Source of the DNA: Pterois miles
Lineage: Eukaryota > Chordata > Actinopteri > Perciformes > Scorpaenidae
Direction: 5' to 3'
Assembly (NCBI GenBank): GCA_947000775.1
Contig: CAMQGK010000318.1
Span: 2,913,501-2,977,500 of the forward strand
Length of the DNA stretch: 64,000 nucleotides
Made by a program: the position numbers and the translations under genes. How positions within the stretch are numbered: the stretch's first letter is position 1; every line of letters starts with the position of its first letter. Shown here in pieces: positions 1 through 11,900 of the stretch. Under the pieces are notes generated by a model, which was not told where the DNA came from, searched no databases, and saw only the letters and a list, made by a program, of their open reading frames with translations.

Positions 1-399
1 TAAAGTCATTTTAATGTGAAAGAATGCTATCAAAAAAAAAAAAAAAAAAATTCACATCTACACTTCCTTAGTAGCTGACTTAAATGTACCTTTAATGTAA
101 CTTTAATGTAATGTACATGTATTAAAACATCCGTTGGGACTTTAGTGATGGAAATTTTCTTATGTGGTTGTATTTTCCTCAAACACCCCCAGATCAGGAG
201 CCCTACTTGATATTAAAGCACTTTAATAGCCAAGAAAAAGATCACTGACAAATACACAACATCTTTTCTTGGATATGTGTCATGTTGCGAGTCCACCTGC
301 CACAGCGGCTGGTGCATCCATATTTTAATCAGCTGTTTTCATTTATGTTTCTCATCAGACTGACAGATTTTCCATATGATGATATGACCCCAATCTGAG

Positions 400-565
400 T
401 GATTTCTCGCACCGACGGGCTCTGCCGTCGATTCAACGCGCTGAATCGGTCAAAAAGCCACCGACACGGGCAGACCAGCGCCAACGGTGTGGGAGACACT
501 GCAAAAACTGAAGGTGACAGACGTTCACTGACGGCCCAAAATTGGCCAACGGTGTCAGGGCCTTA
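400..565. repeat. CpG-rich interspersed repeat
   Basis: A compact CpG-dense block (GCACCGACGGGCTCTGCCG, later GGCCAACGGTGTCAGGGCC) stands out from AT-rich surroundings. It resembles a dispersed fish repeat, but I cannot confirm copy number here. Confidence 0.4.
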
Positions 566-1721
566 ACTTGCATGCTTAATGGTTTGTAGAGTAAACTAGC
601 AAAGTAATCCAGATGGCACTTACTAGCAGTTAAACGAAATTGATTCTACAAGAAACCCAGGTCGTAATGACAGCATAGTGGTCTCAGAAACAGCCTCATC
701 TCAGGCCCCAGTCCCTGCTTAAAGAGTCAGATGCAACAGAAGAGAGAGCCAACCACACACACACACACAACCTGAAGCAGGCCTGCACACACCCTCAACA
801 CAGCAGAGGCTAAAGTTACGACTTTAGCTGGATTTTACTACCTCTGCAGCCATGATGCATTAATATTTTATGGGGAAATCCTGGGTGGTGCATGCATATG
901 ATCAAGACTCTCCCTAGTGCTCCATCACCCCACATTAGTAACAGAACAACTACTGTATAGACTCATATCCCAACAACATCTATGCAGACTGGTCTCACTG
1001 TATTTGCTGGTTCAAGCCAAATACAGTCAGGTACAAACCAACCCCAAATGAGTATGTGCGCTGCCAGCACTCCATCACCGACTTTGCTGGCTTTGTCTCC
1101 TCTCCCACATGTCAGTACTGAAGTTTATGACGACAGGGCCTTGACAGGTATGGAGGTCATGATTCTGCAGTCCAAGGAAACATAAAACGTTGCAGCACAC
1201 TCACAGCCTTCATCCAAATACAGTGGCTTAAATCTGTTTGGACTTTATGTTGGAAAAAGCAAAATTGTCTTCAAATCATGATTGCAAATTCACTAAAGCA
1301 TGTTCCCTTTTGACTGGTGTGAGCTGCCGCAACATTGCTACTTGTTACACCTGTTACAGCTAAGTCAGTGTTATATTACGGCCTGATCGCTTGTTCCGCT
1401 AGGCCAGCAAGCTTCCTCCTGTCCGTCTTGTGTCTTGTATCTGCATTTAATTTAATTTAAAAGTGCCAACACATTTTAATGATGTTATAAACAATATACC
1501 AGTTTTTTCATTGTTGCAGTAAGAAGTCCAAAAGTAAGTGCTGAAACAGAGGGAGCACAATCAGGTCATGGGGTGTTCAGACCAATATAGTGTTTATGTT
1601 TTAGCTCACATGTTTACATTACAGTGCCATGAGCCTGTGACTGATCGTGCTCTGACTTCTCATGATTCAAGGCCCAGACCTGCTTGCCTCAGTGAAACTG
1701 GACTCGCTGGATTTGTTATTG

Positions 1722-2086
1722 TCCTTTAAAGGCAGAATGAGGAGGATTCGTCAGTTGCGGTTTGCAAACACAAAATTCACAAGTCAGCCTCTCCTCCCCG
1801 GCTCAACGAGCTTTGTCTGCTTGGTGTTTCGCCTCAATATATTTGCAAATCTTTCTGCGCCATCTACCTTTCGTGTGCTTACGATCTGGTTCCTGGTCGG
1901 GACGTTTCTGGGCGTCAACATAAATAAAAATGTAGTGAACACAGTGAAATGAAAAGAAAAGAGAAAACACAGACAGAGTCTCTGCAGATACAAACACCAC
2001 CACACATTTGAAGAGATGATTGATTATTTTTGTACAACTCTATACATTGCTTTTTAGGAAAATACTACCCATTGTGCCTTTAAGGA
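1722..2086. mobile_element. short inverted-repeat element
   Basis: TCCTTTAAAGGCAGAATG at the left and the inverse of TCCTTAAAGGCACAATG at the right enclose about 360 bases without a convincing gene. The ends suggest a small DNA transposon; no clear target duplication was found. Confidence 0.5.
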
Positions 2087-5000
2087 ACACAAAATAAGTC
2101 GGTTGATTGTTTCTACTAAAAAAGGGAAATGGATATTCCCCTTTTGTAAGCATATTTTTATCAAGAGTCCGATGTATGTTAGGCACTGAGGCCTTAAACT
2201 TCATCATTACATACGGCTCTTTAGAAGACTGCCATAAGTGTGTCTGTTTTGTCTTCGATGTGCAGTTCTTATTAGTTAAATGTAAAAGCTCGTCCAGTAT
2301 GAGACATTTACCAGCTATGAATCTTCACACCTCCGACGAAATATTCTCACACTCCCACAGGCCTCTTCTCATATACAGACAGAGTTATACGTCATTGGCA
2401 CGCTACCACAAAGGCCCGTACATCTGAACTTCCTTTCTCAATTAAAACAAAGGGAGAGGGACACGGAGTAGGTGCTACGATTGTAAACCATCACTACGGC
2501 CACATCCTGAAGGACTGTGAGATTCTGCACCTCTGAAGATGAAATCACAGCCTCACATTTCATTCTGTTGTGAGGCTCAATAAAGATAATGTGCATAAAG
2601 TCAATGGTTACCTGCCCTGTTTTCTGCAGACTAGTACAGAATCTACAAATCTGGTGATATGATGCATATCATGGTACAGGGGTTACAACTCAATATAATG
2701 TGATATATTGCAACACAGTAAGCAGTAAATCTAATTTCAAGAAAACTGTCATAGTATAAAGAGCACACCCCCATATCCATAAAATCTGAGTAAAAAAGTT
2801 TACTTTTAGATGTAGTCCGTCCCTGTAACATCCGACATCATAACACTACTTTGAGAGGCACACATCTTTGCAAATGAAATAAAATACTGACTGAGTTTAT
2901 CTTTGCATGTAAACAATAAAAATAACGAGTGTTTTTGAGAACACAATATCACAAATCATAACATCGCAATACTTGATATTTTCAATATTTTCTTATTATG
3001 ATCTTGAAATATTAGTCGCCATGGGAAAATTGGAGGTATTAATTGAGCTTTAAAAACCTTGTAAAAGTGGTCTTAAACAATTTTAATACATGCAAGGACT
3101 ATTTTAAATTGACGAGTATCTACAACTGTGAGAATGTAAAACATCAATACACATATAGTATAAATCACACAATGTGCTACAAATTCAAATGCATCCTTTT
3201 TTTCACACTACACTTCACAGCGGTTAATAAAACGCAGCATAGTCGCATTAACTGTTTATTTTTTTATTAATATCTTAAAGAGATAGTTCGGTATTTGTAT
3301 ATTGTTCCTCTTAATATGTTTTACTGCTTATTGGTACCAACGAACCAAAGCAAACTCCTAGTGTATACCTGATACACCTAGTAATAAATACAGCTTCTGA
3401 TTCTAATACTATACCACATACAGAAAGCACTTGTCTGTGTTGAGAACTGAGAGAAACTAAATACAGAAACAAAGCTATCAAACAAGTATAAAAGGTCATG
3501 GCGTGTATAAAAGTTTCTGTAAGATTTCTGACCAGACTGAATGCATTTGACGTTTCAAAATGGCTGGAATGCATGATGTAATGAGCGCTATAAAAAGGTC
3601 GACTGAGACAATATTAGGCTCCATAAGCAGGTTATGTTGCGTGCACCCTAATCTGATGCTTTTTCCGCATGTAGGCCAAGTATGGTTACACACTGAATAA
3701 AAATGGGTTACACAGCTCATTACCTTGAAACAACAAAGATCGCTACCAGTAACACATTTGAATGACAGAACGCAGACCCGTGGTCAGCTGCCCTTAGAGA
3801 CTAAGTCCTGGACTGCACTTGATTACATGCTGATGGTTTCCTCAGCTTCGCCTCCACGACTGCAAGGTGGTTAAGTAGGGAAAAAAGGATGTGGGTGTGC
3901 AGAGTTAAGCTTCCTGATCTCGAACGTGTTTTGTCTCAAAGTTAAATTACATGATCAAGCCATGCTTTTATTTAATGATCAAAAGTGAGCGTGTTCAATG
4001 ATGCCACCAGATCAACAATCCTTTAGTTAACCAAACTGCTAAGAAGCCCGAGTTACTGTCAGTATCACCAGGCATGTACACTGGAAAGCTAGTGGGACCG
4101 TATGACTGATTCCTCCATCATCTCACCATTTTCTCAAACATCATCACTGCCACAACTTTCTCATTATCACACACGCATACACACACTGAGCAAAATCCAT
4201 TGTCTGCAACAGCTTTTCTCCCTCCGCCTAGCTCATCTAATCATTAATCAACACAGCCGCCTGCCAGACAATATTATTGTTGACCATCATCAGTCACTCT
4301 CAAGCCAAGTCTAAAAAACACAAGCCCTCCCAATAAAACTAACACTAGTTGTATTTCAGCAGCGCAATCTGATATTACCGAATCTAAACATTCCCCCTTT
4401 TTCCTTCGGCTCCCTGCCCTCACATCTGCACCAGCTGATATTTCAATAGCTTGTGCTGGGTGTGGCTTATAGCTTCACACTGCTTATAGCAGTTAAACAG
4501 GGGGATGGGAGGCGGATCGCGGTATCTATACATCAGCACTTACTTGCCTGAATATATTCGGCAGCACTGTCTCACATGTAAATGCAGCCTTTGTTTGCTC
4601 CTCCCATGTCTATGCTGACGACTGAGCCAGCCTGGTTTATTGTTATGGCGTGCTGTAAATTCTGTTGAACTTTGAGCTTCCATCTTGGCAACCACAGGCA
4701 GAAAAAGTGTGCTAGTTAAACAATGTACCAGCAAAATCATCCGCTACACAAGCAGGTAGAAGGGGACAGTGAAGGCAGCAGGTGGTAAGGCCGGGATCAC
4801 TCCAAACATAATGACATGTATGCACTGTTTAATATGACCATCTTCCAAACAATATTATTTAAATTACCAAGTTATAGTGCTTAGATTCTCAGCTCAATCC
4901 CGATGGACTTGGACTTTTACCAAGATTGATTTTATATTAATAGTATATTCATGGTGCCATCAATAGATCATGTGGAGAGAAATGGCCTAGCGATTCAGCA

Positions 5001-5574
5001 GCTTGACAGATATAAATGCAGCAATCAGCAGCAAATATGGCCTCTTAAGATAAACATATAAAACATCGACGTTATACCGTCTTATGTCAACAAAAATCTC
5101 AACTGTTCCCTTAGGCCTGTAAGAACAGGTTTGGTTTTATTTGCTAGTTTTTCCCTCACTGAATCACAGCAAATTGGGAAAATAAATCAACTGCTTTGCT
5201 GCTTTTACCTCCATTCACTGATATGAATATCACTGTAAGCTGAATAGGATGCCTTGTCATTATTATTGCCATACATTATCAATAACATTTAATTGGTTAT
5301 GATATATTGTTTAGTGCGGTTCTATTTCTGGGTTGAATATTCATAAATCTTCGTAAATACCATAGCACAATAACAGGGTGTTTACCTACTGCAGGGGCAT
5401 ATTTCCCTTGTTCATTTGGACCCTTTAACACTGCAGTGGTTTATTCTGTGTTAAAAGAAATTCAACATTGCTTTGGGCGGGACCTGATCAAATCTCTACC
5501 TACAGGATTATTTTAACAAATGATAGTGCATTTCAGTGGTTTACAGAATAGCATAAACAGCTGTGACTACATAC

Positions 5575-5984
5575 CCGATCTTGGCCTTCTGCTTGTTGGG
5601 CTTGGAGGAGGGTACGATGCAGGCCTTCCTACAGGCCTTCTCTTTAAGCCGTGCCTTGCCGTTGCCTTTGTGCTCGCGGTTGCGGTGCTTGTACTGTGAG
5701 GAAGAGCTGGGGAAGCTCTCTGGGCTCATAACTCTGGGGATGTTCTTCTCCCCGCGCTGTCGGGCCTTAGCAATGGCCTCTGATATTATCCTATTGGCCT
5801 TCTCCTGCTTGTCCTGTGAAGCCGACTCCATCTGATGATGCGACCTCCGCGGCGTCCTCTTCTCCGACGAGGAGCTAGATGAGGATGAAGACGACGAGGA
5901 AGAGGAGGAGGACGATGAGCTGCTCTTCATTGGGGGGCTGAGGACCCGCACCTGGCTGCCAGGACCATTAGCGTTCTTTCGAGG
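5575..5984 (-). CDS. chd9: chd9 second coding exon: basic pre-chromodomain region
   Basis: The exon encodes 136 residues plus two bases. Its acceptor is the pyrimidine-rich CTCTCTTCTCAG ending at 5985, and its donor is ATCGG|GTATGT at 5575, giving phase 0 in and phase 2 out. It begins PRKNANGPGSQVRV, runs into about 20 consecutive serines written with mixed TCN/AGC codons, and then the strongly conserved segment QEKANRIISEAIAKARQRGEKNIPRVMSPE shared by CHD7, CHD8 and CHD9. A Lys/Arg-rich tail ending KQKAKIG follows. In CHD9 this region precedes the tandem chromodomains, which must be encoded left of position 1. Phase 0 on the 5' side matches both the 524-codon exon and the proposed alternative first exon at 8016-8045. 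Confidence 0.95.
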
Positions 5985-8015
5985 CTGAGAAGAGAGAAAA
6001 ATAAAGAGGTTTGTAGAATTATGATTCTCTTTAAGGCAGATATTACAGACATGGTATCTTCTGTCGTAGATGACACAAACCCAGACTCAGATGTCATGCT
6101 ATATGTGCTATAGAACGACCAAGTGACACAAGACCTGTTAAGCTGACACTTGACATTTGAAGCAGAGTGACTGAAGCTGTTCGTCATATAAAGACGAGCT
6201 TTAGCAGTTTCTGTCACAAAAAAGAGCAAACAAAACAAAAAATATCAGATCATACTCTTATCGTCTTCAACCACCTAATCATTATGCATTTCTCCACACA
6301 TAGGAGGTACCAAATAAGTCAACTTTATTAATATAGCCCCATTTAATACCAAATTTGCCTCATAAAATAAGCATGTCTTCATGTTTTGTAACATACAAGT
6401 AATGATAACAAGGTTCATATTTAAGGCCGATGGCATGGCATGAGGCCATTATAGAGTCACACAGCTCTAGGTGATTAATACAAGCAAACCTCCATAGAAA
6501 GTGATTTTCCTATTACTCATTCAGAAAAAAACAAACTTCTAGAGGCTGTGTGAACCTCTCAGACAGCAGAGTTTGTTGCTGGACCCATCTAAGGTGCTGG
6601 GAGTTGGAGCATGATGCTCACTCTCAGCCTCCTATCATGTAAATCTACCGGCACATCTTCAGCATGAGACACTGAAGACCGGTGTTTCCCCCAAGAAATC
6701 ATTTATATCAGGTGTAAGAGACTCTGAAACTCTGAAACCATGTGACATGAAAACTATCCAAGCACGATACAAATTCTTTACGGTGTAAGCTATTGAAAAG
6801 GTAGGGTAAACACTGGCTCAGTGTAGGAGGTTACAGTGAGCCTTTCAGACATAAATTATACAGCCTGGCTGATACATGATAATACGTGAATAATAGATGG
6901 TGCGACTGCGGTTATGCAGACACAAGCGCCTTGTGGTGGGCCTTGAGCCCAGCGGAGAGGGAACCCATAAATGGATGACCTAATCTAAAAATGTGTTGCG
7001 TATGCCTACACGGCCCAGGCGCGGCCCGATTGCTTCTTTCTTTCTTTCTTTTTTTTTTTTTCCACACTGCTGGCTAAATAAAGAGAATTAGCTCGAACCT
7101 CGCCAACAAAGTGGGGGGAGGGAGTTGAAGAACTAGCGATTCATTTGGGAGGAGAGGGGGACGACACGCATGTACACACACAAGAGCTGCATTATGATTT
7201 TCACGTGTGCAACGCTGCTGAGGCTATTAGGAAGAAATTTACTGGATCATGCTGGAATGTTCTCATTCAAGTTAATGGTAAAAAAAAGAGAGAGAAAGAG
7301 GGGGAGGGGTTGAAAGTAATGCTCAAGAGCGGAAGAACATGAGGGCACATGAAAGAAACAGCAAGAGGAAGAAAAAAATAATGAAAACAGGTTTCTGTCA
7401 GAGAGACGGACAGAGTGAGAGAGAGAGAGAAAAGATAAAATGCACCAAAATTGGGAGCACTGCAGCTGTGTAATACATCTATAAATAACTGAAATTACAG
7501 CCTGCCAGCACTGCAGTGATTTCAATCTCTCTAGCAGCACGTAGTCCCATGAAATCGGTGGGGACCGTTAATGCCTGTGAAAAGGTAGAGTAAGCTCCAT
7601 TTGGGCCGGCCAGCTTTCCCTCACTCTCACCCCTTCACTTCCACATGTAGTGAGCTCTCTGGTGGTGACTGACAGGTTCAACTCATGGAGGACACGCGCA
7701 CACAAACGCACACACAGCAGACACTGTACATAAAGTAGAGCGCCGGGCAGCTTGGAGAGAGGGTGGGGAAGAGATGTATGGAACAGACAGTGGGGGTGGG
7801 GAAAAGGAAACACTGTAAATCTACTGTGCCTTGATAAGGTCTCGCACAGCAAAGCAAATGAGTATGGAGGGGAGGAAAATAAAGCAGCAATGAGTTCAAG
7901 ATGGCGGCAGTGCAGCATGAGCCAGTAGCAGAGGAGGTTGTTCAGTTCCTGCCGGCCCCTCCTCCTCCTCCCCCTTGTCCCTCCTCCCTCCCAGCTCTCA
8001 GAGCAGCTCACTTAC

Positions 8016-8045
8016 CCTTCCTCTTGGCCTCTTCACTGTAGACAT
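8016..8045 (-). CDS. chd9: putative alternative chd9 first coding exon (AT-hook-forming)
   Basis: On the minus strand an ATG at 8045 (context ACACCATGT) opens ten codons, MSTVKRPRGR, ending exactly at a strong donor AGG|GTAAGT (8016/8015). The frame is closed upstream by TAA at 8129-8127, and no pyrimidine-rich acceptor precedes it, so it fits a first exon rather than an internal one. It is phase 0, like the acceptor of the exon at 5984, so splicing would give MSTVKRPRGR-PRKNANG. This contains PRGRPRK, a canonical AT-hook that neither exon carries alone. The predicted short isoform would lack the 524-residue Gln-rich region. The call is inferred from sequence only; no transcript evidence is available here. 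Confidence 0.6.
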
Positions 8046-8392
8046 GGTGTTTTTTTTTTTCCTCTCTTCCTCTTTCCTCCCCCTCTCCAACCGGCTAACA
8101 AAAGCCTTGCCCTTTCGCCGGGTTTTTTAGCTCTCTCTCCGTTGCTCGCTTTCTCTTTACAAAAACACACTCTTTCCCTTTCAACAGTCGTTTTTCTCTC
8201 ACTCTTCCTTGAGCCGTGTGTCCCCCCCCCCTCCCCTCCCTCTCTCTTCTAGTTTGCCTCCCCTCCTCCTCCTCCTCCTCCACCTCCTCCTCCTCCCCGG
8301 TCAGCTCTTCTCCTCAGGCAATGCGAGAGAGAGCGCCGGAGCCGTTCGTCTCCTCCTCCCCCAGCGGGCAGGGCTCAAGAGGAGCGCATGGG

Positions 8393-8441
<49 letters not shown>

Positions 8442-8900
8442 GTTTGTCTCTTCACAGGGTGATGAGGGAGCAGCGCTGTGGGCGGTAGAGGAGGTGCGTG
8501 GCAGTCCAGGAAGCTCTCATTCTGCCGCTGCGTACTGCTTCACTGTCGTCCGGCTTCAACCAAAAGTCTCCCTCACTCACTCTCTCTGTGCGTGTGTGTC
8601 AGAGTTGCCTTCCCCCGGCTCCTCTCTCCTCCCCTCTCATTGATTCCTCTTTCCGCCTGCGCTCTCTATGCCTCTCTGAGCCTTCTCCCTCTTATTTCTC
8701 GCTCTTTCCGCTTTGCCGTTTCCCTTTCTGCTGCCTCTCCTCGTGTTCTTCACCAGCCGGGATAAAGGTAGGTTACTCCTTTTATTACACACAAAAGGGC
8801 TTTTGTGTTGGCTTGCTTGCTTGCTTGTTTGGCCGGTTGTTTTATCCTCTTTTTTTCCTCGTCCTCCCTCGCTGCTGCCCTCCCCTCTCCCTGGCTGGGG
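8046..8900 (-). promoter_or_regulatory. CpG- and CT-rich island, candidate internal chd9 promoter
   Basis: This stretch inside the 25 kb intron is richer in CpG than its flanks (for example around 8100-8130, 8320-8380 and 8440-8560). It also carries very strong strand asymmetry: CT-rich on plus, GA-rich on minus, with a perfect (CT)n run at 8395-8435. No TATA box is evident. It lies directly upstream of the proposed alternative chd9 first exon. On the plus strand AAAG|GTAGGT at 8767 could be a donor of a divergent non-coding transcript. A YY1-type motif AAGATGGCGGC lies nearby at about 7898-7908, plus strand. Start sites cannot be read from sequence. Confidence 0.5.
8395..8435. repeat. (CT)n microsatellite in CpG island
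   Basis: About 20 uninterrupted CT units (GA on the minus strand) inside the candidate internal promoter. GA tracts of this kind can act as GAGA-factor-like sites or form triplex DNA; that role is inference. Confidence 0.95.
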
Positions 8901-11900
8901 CGTGTGTGGCGAGCTCGAGACTCTGGCAGGCAGAGCGGCGGAAAATGAAAGCACAAAGCAGCAAAATGCATCAGCATGAATATTAGAGATGTCGTTAAAA
9001 CCCAGACTCGTTTTTCCCTCTCTCTCTCTCGCTCACTCACTCGCTCTCTCACGCTCTCTCTCTCTTTGTAAGGAAGTAGGCCAGCAGATGGTGCTAGCAG
9101 TTATTACATTAACTTTCACAACTTAACCCCCAAAGTACTGGATTTCACCCACACCACAGACTGTTCACATCATAGCTTATTCAGTCCTCCCCGTAGATTC
9201 CTGCCAATGACATGCTGATTTATTTATGGGAACAACATCATACAGAAGATGAACAAACAGATTCCCAAAGGCTAAAAATATACTGTATTCCTAATACAAA
9301 CAGCTCACAAAATTGCAACCATTCAGAAATGAACACAGCAGACTTTCCACTTCCCAGCCAAACCAGAAACACACAGCCTGCCTACACTGCACTGAGACTC
9401 CAGTGCTGAGTTCAAGCACTAGTGAGGTCAAGGCCTGGTCACCCCGCTATGACTCTTGGAAAAAAAACGTCCAACAGGGGAAACTGTGATGTGTCCAAGA
9501 CATGCAGCTCTTCCTGTACGCCAGAACAGATCTAGGAGGAGCGAGCCGGCCTTCCAGGGGACTCCTCCTGACAGCATGATGCTGTAGGGGCCATGTGCAC
9601 CGGCTGGCACATGGTACTGAGAACAATGCAGAGACACACGGCTGGCCCGAAGCCAGGTGCAGTGCACACAGCACTACTGGGTCAGGCCTGAGTTACTGAC
9701 AGTTCAGCCATCAGCTTTTATATCTTTATTTACTGTGCAAAAATCAGCTGAACAGGCTTCTTTCCCAGGCAACACCCAGTTTGCCTTTCATGCAGCTGCA
9801 GGCATTAACATGTGAGCTGCCAAGCGCTACCGGGACTACCGCCCGCATACCTGCGGCTACAAGGGGGTATGCTTATGACACCACATCTTTGAAGCACCAT
9901 ATGTCAATACATATTTCTTGATAGGTTAAGGCTTCTACAGGCTATTGATTGATGAGATTAGTAAACACAACACACACAGTAGGCTATCACCTAGGACCTT
10001 CCACAATATATTAAAAAGCATGTAGCTCAGAGGAATGCTGTTATTTTAGTAAATATGAAATCTCTGTGTGCTTCCAAGAGATGAGCCTGACGTCTAGGCA
10101 GGAATTTAGATGCGACTTTGTGAGGATTAGGGGCATGTATGTCCCATAAAATGTGATTTTGTATTCCGTTTGTATGACTTATCACACTGTTCCATTCTGT
10201 CCAAAGCAAACTACGCTACGTGTTGTGAGTTTATTCAAGTATGGTGTGAAATACGTGGGTGAGGTGCGTATGCTACAACACAATATGGCTTTACATTGCA
10301 TGTCAAACTGATAACCTAAATAAAGTTATTCGCAACCGACCAACTGAAATGGTGTGGACAGCCTTATTCAAAATGGGCATGTGCGAGTGAATGTGTGCGT
10401 TAAGTGGAGAAGGTGACCAACGCACAGGTATGAAAAGCTCTCTCATATCTCTGTGGTTTGCGTCGTTTTACGTTTTACAGCTTTATATCTCCAACAGAGA
10501 CAAAGGTGACGGCCATGTGTGGATAACAATGGTCGCCCTCTTTTCCAAGTGTGTGCAGCTGCAGGCATCAGATCCGCCTGCCATGCCAGGCCTTGGAGTT
10601 TGGACTTTAAAGCAGACCACTGGCTTACTGGGAGCTGAGCAACAGTGTCCTCTCCTCTCCAAGCTAAACAAATCCAATATCAGATAATGCCCACAAGGGT
10701 AGAGCACCTTGGGGTGAGCTCTGACTACAAATGAACAAACAAATGGCCTCTACTAAACCATCACAAACAGACAAAATGACAACAAAACTGTGTCCTGCAT
10801 TACTGCATCTGCCTATATGTGATTTTACAACCTCTTGCACTTGCAAAAATGCATTTCCACCATAAGGGTGGAAAAATAAGCTATGCTTAAAGGAACATCA
10901 AATCACCCCAATAGCTGACAGACTAATTGACTGGTAAAACAGTAAAGAGGTGACCGACATGGAGTCTGAATAACATCTTATTCAAAGCACAGAAATACAG
11001 TATGTACCTGTTAGTGAGGATAAAACCTGTTTTCTTCACTGGAAAGGTTTGAAAATTTAAGAAATATGAAAGAGTATACCGTCAACAACGTCCACATGCT
11101 TCAACAGTCACATGGCACAAAGCCACAGCTCCTTGGCCACTAAACAGTTAATATGCAAACAAGCCTGGCAGCTCTGTGTGAGGGGGAGTGGCTTCCTTTA
11201 GGACAGAAGAGGGAGGGAAGAGGAAGAGGAGGGGAGGAGAGAAGAGGAAGGGGAGGGGAGTAGCAGAGCTGGTGAAAGGAAGCCAGTGGAAAAAAAAAAA
11301 AAAAAAAAGTGTGTGTGTGTGTGTAGAGAGAGAGGGAGGGAGGGAGGTAGGGTGGCTGCAGAGGGAGGCACAGGTGTCTGTCTCTGAACACTCCATTACT
11401 TCCTCATCAAAGGGCCTGTATTAGTGCGCCACTGCTCTCATTTCTTGCCCGTACCACCGTGAGAGTCTCCACTAACTCACCATTAGGGAAATGAGAGCTG
11501 AGAGCTAGCAATGCTCTGACTGAAAATGACAAGATGGCTAGCACCCACCGGTGCCTCAGAGCCTACAGCTAACTGCTACTCTCTAACACACAGAGATGAA
11601 ACCCACAGCCAACTGGAATATAATGCCACTCAGTGTTAATAGCAATTATCGACATTATCCATGGTGCACTGAATGACAAAAATTGATTGATCTGGTTATT
11701 GGTTATTTCAGTTTTCAACGTTTGCAATTAAGATGTACGTAAAACAGTACTTGATATAGTGTCCTTGAGCAAGCCATCAAATCCACACAAAATCATGGAT
11801 AATGTTCTGTAGCTCACAAATATTATCTTATGTCATTACTCTTTTTAGCTGGTGCCATTTTAGCTCTGTTATTATCTGAAAAATGTGAAAACATTTTAAA

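Larger units (their letters stand above)
1..5574 (-). other. chd9 intron (left part)
   Basis: No coding exon is recognisable on either strand. The stretch holds a CpG-rich interspersed repeat (about 400-565), a short hAT-like element (1722-2086) and AT-rich single-copy sequence. The next chd9 exon, expected to begin with the equivalent of KLIITLGKK, was not found. Confidence 0.7.

Noticed and set aside
1..5574. Next chd9 exon (before the chromodomains)
   Set aside because: No frame resembling KLIITLGKK or QKRRSNRQ-KRKKY was found on the minus strand.
7900..8040. Plus-strand 46-codon ORF starting at the AAGATGGCGGC motif
   Set aside because: It is Pro/Leu-rich, ends quickly, and overlaps the minus-strand donor; the motif itself is a common promoter element that contains ATG.
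8016..8045. Treating the ten-codon segment as an internal chd9 exon
   Set aside because: The sequence upstream on the minus strand is purine-rich and A-rich with no acceptor tract, so only a first-exon role is plausible.
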